Numbered from the stretch's first letter, positions 15,422 to 25,339 are shown. The stretch: 64,000 nt of DNA from CAVTZP01 sp963739245 (GCA_963739245.1 CAVTZP010000003.1:186001-250000), one strand, 5' to 3'. A program made the numbers and translations. The notes: generated by a model from the sequence alone, not told the origin.

Positions 15422-15451
15422 TTGACAAAGAGCTAGAAATTGTGATATTAT
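15422..15451 (+). promoter_or_regulatory. 16S rRNA promoter
   Basis: Perfect TTGACA (15422-15427), 18-base spacer, TATTAT (15446-15451). It lies about 70 bases before the mature 16S 5' end and directly upstream of the processing-stem arm. Confidence 0.75.
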
Positions 15452-15470
15452 TTTCTTTGCTCAAATTGCA

Positions 15471-15498
15471 CCTTAACAACTGGATAGTGGAAGGAAGG
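15471..15498 (+). other. 5' arm of the 16S rRNA processing stem
   Basis: CTGGATAGTGGAAGGAAGG (15480-15498) is exactly complementary over 19 bases to 17103-17121. After a 3x3 internal loop, CCTTAA (15471-15476) pairs with TTAAGG (17125-17130). This is the long stem that brings the 16S ends together for RNase III-type cleavage. Confidence 0.85.
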
Positions 15499-15520
15499 TT
15501 CTTAACAAAGTAAACCATTT

Positions 15521-17034
<1,514 letters not shown>

Positions 17035-17102
17035 TAGGGAGATGATTAGGTGTGGTACCTATTCTCCTAGGTCGGTCACTGACCTAATAAGTCGGTGTTT
17101 TT

Positions 17103-17130
17103 CCTTCCTTCCACTATCCAGGGGTTAAGG
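17103..17130 (+). other. 3' arm of the 16S rRNA processing stem
   Basis: CCTTCCTTCCACTATCCAG (17103-17121) pairs perfectly with 15480-15498; TTAAGG (17125-17130) extends the stem to 15471-15476. It lies about 70 bases past the mature 16S 3' end. Confidence 0.85.
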
Positions 17131-17147
17131 TGATTTTGTTTTTATTG

Positions 17148-17346
17148 ACCTCACCCCCTTTATCCCCCTCTCCTTTTAAGGAGAGGGGGATAAGTTAAAA
17201 AGAGGGGCTTAGCCCCTCTTAAACACCCCGCTGAGTTGGTCTGCCTTAAAAGGGGGGAAGAGTTTTTAGAGAGGGGGGCGAAGCCCCCCTCTCTTACTTT
17301 AACGCCCCCTTCCCTTCACTAGGGAAGGGGGATATAGGGGGATAGG
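17148..17346. repeat. Composite repeat cluster, copies 5a and 5b
   Basis: Two elements head to head. 5a: tail CCTCACCCCC, palindrome B (CCCCCTCTCC / GGAGAGGGGG, about 17163-17192) and palindrome A (AAGAGGGGC, TTA, GCCCCTCTT). 5b: palindrome A with a longer stem (AGAGAGGGGGGC, GAA, GCCCCCCTCTCT, about 17266-17293), palindrome B (CCCCCTTCCC / GGGAAGGGGG) and tail ATAGGGGGATAGGTTGATAA. This fills most of the 16S-tRNA gap. Confidence 0.8.
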
Positions 17347-17419
17347 TTGATAAATAATCTATTTTATTTAGGGCTACTTGATTTATCTTGAATTTTTACA
17401 GTAAAATTAAGTGTCCTGT

Positions 17420-17493
17420 GGGCCATTAGCTCAGTTGGTTAGAGCACAGTCCTGATAAGACTGGGGTCTCTGGTTCGAGTCCAGAATGGCCCA
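17420..17493 (+). tRNA. tRNA-Ile (GAT anticodon)
   Basis: 74 bases including discriminator A. Acceptor GGGCCAT / ATGGCCC, D-arm GCTC/GAGC, anticodon arm CAGTC-CTGATAA-GACTG with GAT, T-arm TCTGG-TTCGAGT-CCAGA. CCA is not encoded. This is the tRNA normally found in the 16S-23S spacer, but here protein genes follow instead of tRNA-Ala and 23S. Confidence 0.97.
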
Positions 17494-17528
17494 TTTTGTA
17501 TTATTGTCGTTAAGGGGGAGGTGAGGCG

Positions 17529-17783
17529 GTGTACAGCAAATGTCCGGGTCAGGATTTCAGGAATCTACGGGTGGCGCTACATAAATGCCCGAACTGCGGT
17601 GCCGAGGTTGAAATCTTCTCTGATGAAAACAAGGCTAAGTGCCCTAAGTGCGGTAAGTATGTCTTTAGGGAGAAGATGCCATCATGTATTGAGTGGTGTG
17701 CTTCCGCCCGCCAGTGCCTGGGAGAAGAAAGATGGAAGCAGTTGCTGGGTGAAGAGAAGAAAGACAACAAGCATCAGGGATGA
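17529..17783 (+). CDS. Small zinc-ribbon protein linked to cooS
   Basis: 84-aa protein with CPG near residue 5, two zinc-ribbon pairs CPNC (about 20-23) and CPKC (about 38-41), and the C-terminal motif PSCIEWCASARQCLG, adding three more cysteines. Similar short proteins occur beside phosphohydrolase or redox genes in anaerobes; function unknown. GTG 17529 follows GGGGGAGGTGAGG. It ends 29 bases before cooS and is probably cotranscribed, so a metal-handling role for the CODH-like protein is conceivable. Confidence 0.85.
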   Translation: MYSKCPGQDFRNLRVALHKCPNCGAEVEIFSDENKAKCPKCGKYVFREKMPSCIEWCASARQCLGEERWKQLLGEEKKDNKHQG

Positions 17784-17812
17784 GCTGAAGGCCTAAAAAA
17801 GGGAGGGTTGCT

Positions 17813-19717
17813 GTGGAAGATAGCCGGATTTCTTATCATGAGTCGGTTCGTAAGGCTTATAAAAGAATCAAAAAAGACAATATGAGCAATATCTGGGACA
17901 GGTACGAAGCCCAGGGTATGGGCGGCAATCCTGACCAGAGGTGTCCATTTTGTATGGCTGGGGCTCGGTGTGACCTGTGTTCCAACGGACCCTGCCGCGC
18001 CGATGCCGCTAAGGATAAGAGGGGTGTATGCGGTATTACTGCCGATGGCATGGCGATGCGTATGATGCTGCTCAGAAACGTGCTGGGGGCATCAACCTAC
18101 CATTATCATACCGACCAGACGATCAAGACGCTCCGGGCGACGGCAAAAGGTCAAACGCCCTTTGAGATTAGGGAGCCGGAAAAATTAGAGAGTTTCGCCC
18201 GCCGCCTTGGGGTAAAGACCTCAGGCTCAGCGGCTGAGATTGCCCTGAGGCTGTGTGATTTTGTTGAGACCGATTTTAACCGAAAATACTATGAGCCAAG
18301 CCAGATTGTAGACGCCCTAGCTCCCGGTGAGCGTAAGGAGCTGTGGCGGAGGCTGGGTATTTTTCCCGGTGGGATTTACGGCGAGATGATGCTGGCTACA
18401 AGCTCGTGCCTGACCAATGTTGATGGTTACTACTTGAGCTTGGCTCTCAAGGCGATGCGTCTTAGTCTGGCAATGGCGTATCAAAGCCAGCTGGTTAACG
18501 AGTATTGCCAGGATGTCCTCTACGGAGTACCAAGACCGCATAAAATGCGGGTAGACCTGGGGGTGCTTGACCCGGAGTATGTCAATGTGCTGCCAAATGG
18601 TCATGAGCCATTTCTGGGTTTTGCTCTGGTTCAACTGGCACGCCAGCCGGAGTGGCAGAAAAAGGCAAAAGCGGTAGGTGCCAAGGGATTGCGGGTCATC
18701 GCCAACATTGAGACTGGTCAGGAGATGATTCAAAGATGGGAGATGGATGACACCTTCTACGGTTTTACCGGTAACTGGATTATGCAGGAGGCAATTCTCA
18801 GTAGTGGCTGTGTCGACCTCTTCGTCGCTGACATGAATTGCTCTATGCCGGTTGACCCGTTATACGCTGAGAGGTATAAGTTCCGGCTGGTGCCGGTGAG
18901 CGAGCTTGTCTCCTTTGATGGTATCAGCGACCGAATTAACTATGTGCCGGAGAAGGCAGGGGAGCAGGCGGCGCAACTACTGGAGATGGCAATTGGCAAC
19001 TTTAAGGAGCGAAGGGCATCCATTGAGGCAACGTCCCCGTTACCCGTGAAGGAAGCCATCGTCGGCTTTTCCTCAGAGAGCATTGTTGAGGCGCTGGGCG
19101 GCACTCTGGAGCCTCTGCTTGACGCCGTCAAGAAGGGCACAATCCGGGGTATTGCCGGTCTTGTCTCCTGCACTACCCTCAGAGACTCTGGTCAGGATGT
19201 GCATACCGTAGCTGTAGCCAGGGAACTTATCAAGCGCGACATTCTGGTTCTTGCCATGGGGTGTGGCAACGCGGCACTGCAGGTCGCTGGTCTCTGCAGC
19301 CCTGAAGCCAAAATATACGCTGGTTCTGGGCTTAAAGGCCTGTGTGAAAGCCTGGGCATCCCACCCGTGCTCAGCTACGGCACCTGCACTGATACCGGAC
19401 GCCTTGCCGACCTGCTGGCAACTATAGCCAATGCTCTGGGCGGAGTGCCGCTTCCTGACCTGCCGGTGGTGGCCGTGGCGCCGGAGTATATGGAACAGAA
19501 GGCGACTATTGACGCTGTGTTCGCTTTAGCTTTAGGACTCTATACTTATGTCAATCCTGTACCAACCGTTACCGGAGCTCCAAATCTGGTCAAGCTCTTG
19601 ACCGAGGGGTGCCAACAGGTGACTGGTGGTCGGTTGAATGTTGAGAAGGACCCGGTCAAAGCCGTTGACGCCCTTTTAAGCCATATTGAGGCAAAGCGCA
19701 AAAAATTGGGTATTTAA
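17813..19717 (+). CDS. cooS: CooS-like anaerobic CO dehydrogenase, atypical C-cluster
   Basis: Ni-Fe carbon-monoxide dehydrogenase family, catalytic subunit, 634 aa. N-terminal Cys C44, C47, C53, C56, C61, C73 would hold the surface and B clusters. Ligands of the C-cluster seen: H264 (NGHEPF), C343 (DMNCSMP), C453 (VSCTT), C484 (MGCGN), C525 (YGTCTD). The Cys usually found in the Cys-Cys-Thr-Gly motif is missing: here the segment reads IANIETGQE, placing Glu300 there. The CC pair before the B cluster is RC, and the His-rich proton path is poorly kept. No acsB or ferredoxin gene is adjacent. It may be a divergent clade with altered chemistry. GTG 17813 follows GGGAGGG. Confidence 0.88.
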   Translation: MEDSRISYHESVRKAYKRIKKDNMSNIWDRYEAQGMGGNPDQRCPFCMAGARCDLCSNGPCRADAAKDKRGVCGITADGMAMRMMLLRNVLGASTYHYHTDQTIKTLRATAKGQTPFEIREPEKLESFARRLGVKTSGSAAEIALRLCDFVETDFNRKYYEPSQIVDALAPGERKELWRRLGIFPGGIYGEMMLATSSCLTNVDGYYLSLALKAMRLSLAMAYQSQLVNEYCQDVLYGVPRPHKMRVDLGVLDPEYVNVLPNGHEPFLGFALVQLARQPEWQKKAKAVGAKGLRVIANIETGQEMIQRWEMDDTFYGFTGNWIMQEAILSSGCVDLFVADMNCSMPVDPLYAERYKFRLVPVSELVSFDGISDRINYVPEKAGEQAAQLLEMAIGNFKERRASIEATSPLPVKEAIVGFSSESIVEALGGTLEPLLDAVKKGTIRGIAGLVSCTTLRDSGQDVHTVAVARELIKRDILVLAMGCGNAALQVAGLCSPEAKIYAGSGLKGLCESLGIPPVLSYGTCTDTGRLADLLATIANALGGVPLPDLPVVAVAPEYMEQKATIDAVFALALGLYTYVNPVPTVTGAPNLVKLLTEGCQQVTGGRLNVEKDPVKAVDALLSHIEAKRKKLGI

Positions 19718-19742
19718 CCCTTTCCCGGACGACCTGAGTCAA

Positions 19743-19771
19743 TTGCACATATAACTCGTAGCTGATATAAT
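19743..19771 (+). promoter_or_regulatory. Promoter of thrS
   Basis: TTGCAC (19743-19748), 17-base spacer, TATAAT (19766-19771); predicted start near 19778, leaving about 35 bases of leader. No T-box sequence is present in it. Confidence 0.6.
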
Positions 19772-19811
19772 CAGACCGCCTTTATAATTAGCTGGTGACA
19801 GGATTTTAAGT

Positions 19812-21533
19812 ATGGCTTCTGATGACAGTGAAAAGCTGGAGATAATGCGTCATTCCGCAGCTCATGTTCTGGCGGAGGCGGTCCAGTCTATCTTTCCTGA
19901 AGCTAAATTCGGCATCGGTCCCGCTATTGAGAATGGCTTTTACTATGACTTTGATTTACCTCGCCCGTTGACCCCTGATGATTTGTCACTCATTGAGGCG
20001 AGGATGAAAGAAATAATTGCGGCCAATGTCCCGTTTACCAGAGAGGAGGGGACTAAGAAAAAGGCGCGAACCCTGTTTGCGGCTCAGCAATATAAGCTGG
20101 AGTTAATTGATGAAATCCCCGATGAGAAGGTTAGTTTATATCGGCAGGGCAAGTTCCTTGATTTATGTCGCGGACCCCATGTCAGCTCTACCGGGGAGAT
20201 AGGGGCTTTTAAGCTCCTCAGCATTGCCGGCGCCTACTGGCGGGGGGATGAGCACCGTCCCATGTTGCAGCGGGTATATGGTGTTGCCTTTGACACTGAG
20301 GAGGCTCTGGCTGAGCACCTTAAAAAGCTTGATGAGGCGGCGAAGCGCGACCACAGGAGGTTGGGCAAGGAGCTTGACCTTTTCAGCCTCCATGAGGAGG
20401 CTGGTCCGGGGCTGGTCCACTGGCACCCTAAGGGGGCGGTGATACGCCGGGTTATTGAAGATTTCTGGAAGGATGAGCATATCAAGCGCGGCTATAACCT
20501 GGTATATACCCCCCATATTGGCAAACTGGATTTGTGGAAGACCAGCGGTCACTGGGAGTTTTATCGCGATTACCTTTATAGCCCGATGGAGGTGGAGGGG
20601 CAGGAGTATATCATCAAACCAATGAATTGTCTTGGGCATATCATGATTTATAAGACGGGCCGCCATAGCTACCGGGAGTTGCCACTGCGTTACGCCGAGC
20701 TGGGCACGGTATATCGTTATGAGCGCTCTGGGGTGCTGCACGGGCTATCCCGGGTCAGGGGCTTTACCCAGGATGATGCCCATATCTTTTGCCGCTTTGA
20801 CCAGTTAGAGGATGAGGTAGCCGGCGTCTTAGATTTAGCCCGCTTTATGATATCTACCTTTGGCTTTACTAACTACCAGGTATTTCTGTCTACTCGACCC
20901 GAAAAATATGCTGGCACCCTCCAGGTTTGGGAGGAGGCGACCGAGACCTTGAGCCGTGCCCTGGTTCGGCAGGGAATTCCTTATAGTGTAGACCCCGGCG
21001 AGGGTGTATTTTATGGGCCTAAGATAGATATTAAGTTTGAGGGGTGGCAGGGTCCAACGATTCAGGTTGATTTTAACCTTCCCCCGCGGTTTAATGTTAC
21101 CTATATTGGCGAGGATGGGCAGGAGCATTTAGTGGCCATGGTGCATCGCACTGTGCTCGGAAGCATGGAGCGCTTTCTCGCTTCACTGATTGAGCACTAT
21201 GGGGGTGCCTTCCCCGTCTGGCTGGCGCCAGTCCAGGTAATGGTGATTCCAATTGCCGACCGCCATCTGGACTATGCCCGCAAGCTTGAGGCGGAGCTTA
21301 AAAGCGAGGGGATAAGGGTAGGGGTTGATGCTCGCTCGGAAACGGTAAACCTCAAGATTCGTCAGGCTCAGCTTGATAAAATACCGTATATGCTGGTTGT
21401 CGGTGATAAAGAGGTAGCGGCGTCTACCGTCTCCGTCCGTTTGCGCAGCGGGGAAAAGCTTGACTTGCAACCCTTTGATAGCTTTAAACAAAACGTCAAG
21501 GCGGCGATAGTAAGCCGGGCCGAGGGGTTATAA
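19812..21533 (+). CDS. thrS: Threonyl-tRNA synthetase without TGS domain
   Basis: Class II synthetase charging tRNA-Thr. 573 aa, shorter than the ~640 aa typical form because the N-terminal TGS domain is absent; the protein starts with the editing domain (MRHSAAHVLAEAVQ, with HxxxH, and LCRGPH as the Cys-containing motif). Catalytic core: motif 2 YRYERSGVLHGLSRVRGFTQDD, zinc Cys in MNCLGH, motif 3 VHRTVLGSMERF, then the anticodon domain from about residue 475. ATG 19812 has only a weak AGGA upstream. Confidence 0.96.
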   Translation: MASDDSEKLEIMRHSAAHVLAEAVQSIFPEAKFGIGPAIENGFYYDFDLPRPLTPDDLSLIEARMKEIIAANVPFTREEGTKKKARTLFAAQQYKLELIDEIPDEKVSLYRQGKFLDLCRGPHVSSTGEIGAFKLLSIAGAYWRGDEHRPMLQRVYGVAFDTEEALAEHLKKLDEAAKRDHRRLGKELDLFSLHEEAGPGLVHWHPKGAVIRRVIEDFWKDEHIKRGYNLVYTPHIGKLDLWKTSGHWEFYRDYLYSPMEVEGQEYIIKPMNCLGHIMIYKTGRHSYRELPLRYAELGTVYRYERSGVLHGLSRVRGFTQDDAHIFCRFDQLEDEVAGVLDLARFMISTFGFTNYQVFLSTRPEKYAGTLQVWEEATETLSRALVRQGIPYSVDPGEGVFYGPKIDIKFEGWQGPTIQVDFNLPPRFNVTYIGEDGQEHLVAMVHRTVLGSMERFLASLIEHYGGAFPVWLAPVQVMVIPIADRHLDYARKLEAELKSEGIRVGVDARSETVNLKIRQAQLDKIPYMLVVGDKEVAASTVSVRLRSGEKLDLQPFDSFKQNVKAAIVSRAEGL

Positions 21534-21534
21534 C

Positions 21535-21563
21535 TTGACTAGCATAAGGGCTTATGTTATATT
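21535..21563 (+). promoter_or_regulatory. Promoter of infC-rpmI-rplT
   Basis: TTGACT (21535-21540), 17-base spacer, TATATT (21558-21563), starting directly at the thrS stop. Expected start near 21570, only about ten bases before ATG 21580 but about 40 before the ATA at 21610. Confidence 0.6.
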
Positions 21564-21579
21564 TTTTTGCCCGTAGTGA

Positions 21580-22155
21580 ATGCAAGGCTTAGCGGAGGTA
21601 AGTGGGGAAATAGTTAAGAGACTGCGAGTTAACGAGAGGATTATAGCTAGAGAAGTCCGCCTGGTAGGGGAAAAGGGAGAGCAGCTGGGGACTATGACTC
21701 TGCGCCAGGCACTGGAAACGTCGAAGAAGCTGGGTTTTGATTTGGTTGAGGTAGCTCCTACCGCAGCGCCCCCGGTGTGTCGCCTTCTTGACTATGGTAA
21801 GTATAAATACGAGCAGGATAAGAAGGAACGTGAGGTTAAAAAGGGCCAAAAGGCTTCGCTGCTGAGGGAGGTCAGGTTGCGCCCCAGCATTGGTAACCAT
21901 GATTTTGAAGCAAAGATTAGATTAATTAAGAAGTTGCTGGATGAGGGGGACAGGGTCAAGGTAGCGATAAGGTTTAGAGGGCGTGAAATAACACACCCCG
22001 ATATTGGCTGGAAGCTACTTCAGAGAGTGGTAGAATTATTGCCGGGGGTGGCTTCTGTCGCCAGACAGCCGACGATGGTGGAAAAGAACATGACCGTAAT
22101 CCTGTCGTCGGCTGCGCCAAAGACTAAAACCGTAGAAGGGGTAAAAGGGTCTTAA
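21580..22155 (+). CDS. infC: Translation initiation factor IF-3
   Basis: Binds the 30S subunit and checks start codon and initiator tRNA pairing. RVNERIIAREVRLVGEKGEQLG is the N-domain opening and RGREITHPDIGWKLL lies in the C-domain. From ATG 21580 the protein is 191 aa, but that ATG has no Shine-Dalgarno and lies at the presumed 5' end of the RNA. The strong GGAGGT (21594-21599) lies ten bases before an in-frame ATA at 21610, which would give 181 aa and match the usual IF-3 start. infC commonly uses such rare codons for self-control. The true start is unresolved. Followed by rpmI at once. Confidence 0.93.
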   Translation: MQGLAEVSGEIVKRLRVNERIIAREVRLVGEKGEQLGTMTLRQALETSKKLGFDLVEVAPTAAPPVCRLLDYGKYKYEQDKKEREVKKGQKASLLREVRLRPSIGNHDFEAKIRLIKKLLDEGDRVKVAIRFRGREITHPDIGWKLLQRVVELLPGVASVARQPTMVEKNMTVILSSAAPKTKTVEGVKGS

Positions 22156-22156
22156 A

Positions 22157-22360
22157 GTGCCGAAAATCAGAACCCATAAAGGAGCGCAGAGCCGCTTCCA
22201 TATCACTGGTAGCGGGAAACTTATGCGGGTTAAAATTGGTAAGAGCCATCTGCGTCGCCGGAAAGCCAAGCGAACTAAGCGCCTCTATGATGAGACTATA
22301 CCAGTGGCTTCCAGCGATAGGGCCAGAATAAAGAGGCTTTTACCCTATATAGGTAAATAG
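22157..22360 (+). CDS. rpmI: 50S ribosomal protein L35
   Basis: Small basic ribosomal protein, 67 aa. PKIRTHKGAQSRFHITGSGK and the C-terminal RIKRLLPY are family features. GTG 22157 follows the infC stop by one base, so translation is probably coupled. Standard infC-rpmI-rplT order. Confidence 0.96.
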   Translation: MPKIRTHKGAQSRFHITGSGKLMRVKIGKSHLRRRKAKRTKRLYDETIPVASSDRARIKRLLPYIGK

Positions 22361-22369
22361 GAGGATATT

Positions 22370-22729
22370 TTGCCGCGGGTAAAGAGAGGGGTAACTTCCC
22401 ATAAACGACATAAGAAGTTGCTAGCCCTGACCAAGGGGCATAGAGCGACGAGCCATTCCCTTATCAAACGGGCTCGCGAATCTATGATGCATGCCCTGGA
22501 TTATGCCTATGGCCACCGTCGGGAGCGGAGGGGGGACATGAGACGGCTGTGGATTCTGCGGGTCAACGCCGCCAGTAGAGCCAATGGTCTTACCTATAGT
22601 CAGTTTATGGCTGGCTTAAAAAAGGCAAGGGTTGAAATTGACCGCAAGATGCTCGCCGATATGGCAGTCAGGGAGCCTCAGGCTTTTACTGAGCTGGTAA
22701 CCATGGCTAAGGGCAAGGTCCAAGGCTAA
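22370..22729 (+). CDS. rplT: 50S ribosomal protein L20
   Basis: 23S rRNA-binding assembly protein, 119 aa. PRVKRGVTSHKRHKKLL N-terminus and the globular region with WILRVNAASRANGLTYSQF. TTG 22370 lies five bases after GGAGG (22360-22364). Last gene of the operon; no clear hairpin-plus-T terminator follows. Confidence 0.96.
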   Translation: MPRVKRGVTSHKRHKKLLALTKGHRATSHSLIKRARESMMHALDYAYGHRRERRGDMRRLWILRVNAASRANGLTYSQFMAGLKKARVEIDRKMLADMAVREPQAFTELVTMAKGKVQG

Positions 22730-22737
22730 AAAGAAAC

Positions 22738-22820
22738 TCAAAGCACGAAATCCTAAATCCTAAATACTAAATGACATAATTTGTGCCTGTTTAGAGTTTA
22801 GATATTAGAATTTAGAAATT
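22738..22820. repeat. AT-rich direct/inverted repeat patch
   Basis: Short iterations of AAATCCTAAA and its complement-like TTTAGAATTTAG between rplT and the TIR-like gene. A similar patch is at 60381-60437. Rest of 22821-22909 is C-rich with no gene seen. Confidence 0.5.
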
Positions 22821-22909
22821 TCTCTCCCTCCCCGCCTCACCCCACTCCCCGTATGCGTCTTTTTTCCTACCCGCCCACGAGGCGTTTGCGGAAATGCACC
22901 GTGTGCGTT

Positions 22910-24091
22910 TTACAGTTCCGGGCCTTTGAATTTTACATCCAGATCGCCAATTTTGATTCCTGTTATGTCACCGAAATACACAGGCCACTTGAATGGCCCA
23001 ACATCCATGTTCTCTAATTCTGCGGTACACTTTTCCTTAAGGGAGACTAAATCTGGGCTCATGACTACGCCAAATTTGCTATTCTTGACCGAGTCGAGCT
23101 TATTCGATTCCTCTTTCTTTTTGGCCATCAAATCATTAATATCGCCTCGCACGTCAATTCGCATGTGGAGTAGTCGTTCTAATCCACCTTCTTTCTTATC
23201 CTTAGCGGCTTCTTCTTCAGCTGCCGCTTTTTCATACTTCACGATCTTCTCATTCAATGATTGAATACGGTTGGATATGGTTTCACAATCAGTATTCAGC
23301 CGTCTTTGAATTACCTGAATATCCATCAGACAAGTCTTCAACATTTCCTTACTATCAATGACAGCAAAAAATAAGAAATCTAAACCTCTATCATTCTTAT
23401 ATCCTGAAAACACCGTACCCTCAAGATCGTCAGACAATAGCCACGAATAACCTTGCTTTTGATAACCTTTCATGGCCAAGAAACTACGATACATATATTC
23501 TGGGATTATTTCTCCTAGAGAGGATTCCCTTTCTTCTACCGTAATTCTAATCGCTTCTTTCAATGCCTTATCTATCTCCTCAGACACATCTCGCGGACTA
23601 TATCTTATGGCATCGTGCGTCTTGATATTGAAAGCCAGGTCTTGTCCCTCTTTCTGTAATGGAATCACATATTTACCCAACGCTGTCATCAATCCGTACT
23701 CATAATACACATTAGAGTTTGGAATACTTACTTCCTTGCCCTTTACATCGACCAGATTATCGTCAAGTATAGCAATGCAGAATTGTGCCTCTATTATTCT
23801 TCCGCATATCTTTGTGCAGAAAATATCCTGTCCATATGCCCTGATATCTACGGCCACAACAGGCTCTATTCTATTTTGGGTCAGTTTTGCGGAGATTAAT
23901 CCAGTTAAAATCTTCACCTCATCCGTCGATGGACATGCTATAAAGCATGTTGTTGATGTTCCCAGATGCCTTCCGCAGGTATGCTCCTTCCTTATAAAGC
24001 ACTGCGATATTCGCCTAAACTGCAGCGGCTCTTCATAATCAGGATACAAGAGGTATCCTCTGTTTGCCAGATATCTTCTTCTAATAGCCAT
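22910..24091 (-). CDS. TIR-like nucleotide-binding domain with coiled coil
   Basis: 393 aa. Residues 45-185 look like a TIR/nucleoside deoxyribosyltransferase-like fold: TCFIACPSTDE opening strand, QFCIAILDDN, then SNVYYEYGLMTALGKYVIPL with Glu131 in the position of the catalytic Glu of such NAD-cleaving or base-exchanging domains, and DLAFNIKTHDAIRY. Residues 265-340 are strongly charged and predicted coiled coil (KIVKYEKAAAEEEAAKDKK). The last part is unrecognised. Codon and base use are more AT-rich than in neighbours. ATG 24091 follows GAGGAGACGAAA; a TATAAT is near 24120. The domain call is moderate, by pattern only; a defence role is inference. Confidence 0.65.
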   Translation of the reverse strand: MAIRRRYLANRGYLLYPDYEEPLQFRRISQCFIRKEHTCGRHLGTSTTCFIACPSTDEVKILTGLISAKLTQNRIEPVVAVDIRAYGQDIFCTKICGRIIEAQFCIAILDDNLVDVKGKEVSIPNSNVYYEYGLMTALGKYVIPLQKEGQDLAFNIKTHDAIRYSPRDVSEEIDKALKEAIRITVEERESSLGEIIPEYMYRSFLAMKGYQKQGYSWLLSDDLEGTVFSGYKNDRGLDFLFFAVIDSKEMLKTCLMDIQVIQRRLNTDCETISNRIQSLNEKIVKYEKAAAEEEAAKDKKEGGLERLLHMRIDVRGDINDLMAKKKEESNKLDSVKNSKFGVVMSPDLVSLKEKCTAELENMDVGPFKWPVYFGDITGIKIGDLDVKFKGPEL

Positions 24092-24150
24092 TTTCGTCTC
24101 CTCTGTGCATGTAAATACATTATACACCCTCAGCGCAATAATTTGGAGGT

Positions 24151-24234
24151 GTTTAAGAGGGGCGGAAGCCCCTCTTTTCTTTTTTCTTCCCCCTCCTTTA
24201 GTGAAAGGAGGGGGACCGAGGGGGTGGATTTAAG
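24151..24234. repeat. Two-palindrome intergenic repeat, copy 6
   Basis: Palindrome A about 24153-24174 (AAGAGGGGC, GGAA, GCCCCTCTT); palindrome B about 24189-24214 (CCCCCTCCTTT / AAAGGAGGGGG); tail GAGGGGGTGGATTTAAG. Sits between the TIR-like gene and pheS. Confidence 0.8.
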
Positions 24235-24291
24235 ACCCCAAAGCAATTGTAAAAAATAGAGCCATCGTCTATAATCTGCCCAAGCAAGAAG

Positions 24292-25332
24292 ATGTTAAAG
24301 CAGCTTGAGGAGTTAAAACAAAGAGCCGCCGAGGAACTGGAAGTCGTTGCCAGTGTTAAGGAACTGGAGGCGTGGCGGGTCCGCTATCTGGGTAAGAAGA
24401 GCCGCCTGACCCAGATTCTGCGCAGCTTAGCCTCACTACCCCTTGATGATAGGAAGGCGGTTGGTGCTTTTGCCAACGAGGTTAAAGCCAGATTAGAGGA
24501 TAGTCTGGAGCAAAAAAGGCGACTTCTTGGCGAGGCGCGGCTGGTAACCGCGATTAAGGAAGAGCAGATTGATATTACCCTCCCCGGTCGTCCTTTCCCC
24601 CGGGGACGACTACACCCTATCACTCAAACCCTCTATGAAATATGTGACATATTTGTCTCTATGGGGTTTCAGGTTGTTGAGGGACCGGAGGTGGAGTGGA
24701 ATTATTACAATTTTGAGGCGCTGAACATCCCCGAGCACCACCCGGCTCGGGACAGCATGGCAACACTTTGGGTTGATACTAAGGCCGATGGTGACGAAAA
24801 AACCATGCTACTGCGCACCCACACTACCGCGGTTGATATGAGGGTTATGGAACAAGTGAGCCCACCCATCCGGGTGGTTATACCGGGTAAGGTCTATCGT
24901 TACGAGGCGAGTGATGCCACTCATACCCCGATGTTCCATCAGATTGACGGTCTGGTGGTAGACAAGGGCATTACCATGGCTGAGCTGAAGGGGACGCTCT
25001 ATGAGTTTGCCCGCCGTTTCTTTGGCGAGGAGAGGAAGGTGCGCTTCCGCTGTGACTATTTCCCCTTCGTTGAGCCCGGCGTTGAGATGGCTATAGAATG
25101 TGGGGTCTGTAGAGGTGCTGGCTGCCGATTGTGCGGTAATAGCGGCTGGATTGAGATATTGGGGGCGGGCATGACCCATCCCCAGGTTCTCCAGCGTGCC
25201 AACCTTGACCCTGAGGTTTATACCAGTTTTGCCTTCGGTATGGGCATAGACCGTCTGCCCATGCTCCGCTACGGCATTGATGACATTAGATTATTCTACA
25301 GTAGTGACCTTAGATTCTTAAGGCAGTTCTGA
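24292..25332 (+). CDS. pheS: Phenylalanyl-tRNA synthetase alpha subunit
   Basis: Class II catalytic subunit of the alpha2-beta2 enzyme, 346 aa. N-terminal coiled coil (residues 1-85), then HPITQTLYEICDIFVSMGF, motif 2 with KVYRYEASDATH and FHQIDGLVVD, FRCDYFPFVEPGVEMAIEC, and motif 3 FAFGMGIDRLPMLRYGI. A CxxC/CxxC pair (CGVCRGAGCRLCG) near residue 265 is found in many bacterial PheS. Ends seven bases before pheT. Confidence 0.97.
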   Translation: MLKQLEELKQRAAEELEVVASVKELEAWRVRYLGKKSRLTQILRSLASLPLDDRKAVGAFANEVKARLEDSLEQKRRLLGEARLVTAIKEEQIDITLPGRPFPRGRLHPITQTLYEICDIFVSMGFQVVEGPEVEWNYYNFEALNIPEHHPARDSMATLWVDTKADGDEKTMLLRTHTTAVDMRVMEQVSPPIRVVIPGKVYRYEASDATHTPMFHQIDGLVVDKGITMAELKGTLYEFARRFFGEERKVRFRCDYFPFVEPGVEMAIECGVCRGAGCRLCGNSGWIEILGAGMTHPQVLQRANLDPEVYTSFAFGMGIDRLPMLRYGIDDIRLFYSSDLRFLRQF

Positions 25333-25339
25333 GGTAGAG

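Noticed and set aside
17035..17419. Hidden tRNA-Ala or start of 23S after 16S
   Set aside because: The interval is filled by the processing stem and repeat copies; no cloverleaf or 23S 5' end is seen.
19718..19811. Possible Thr T-box before thrS
   Set aside because: The gap is too short and has no GGTGGCACC-type T-box or terminator.
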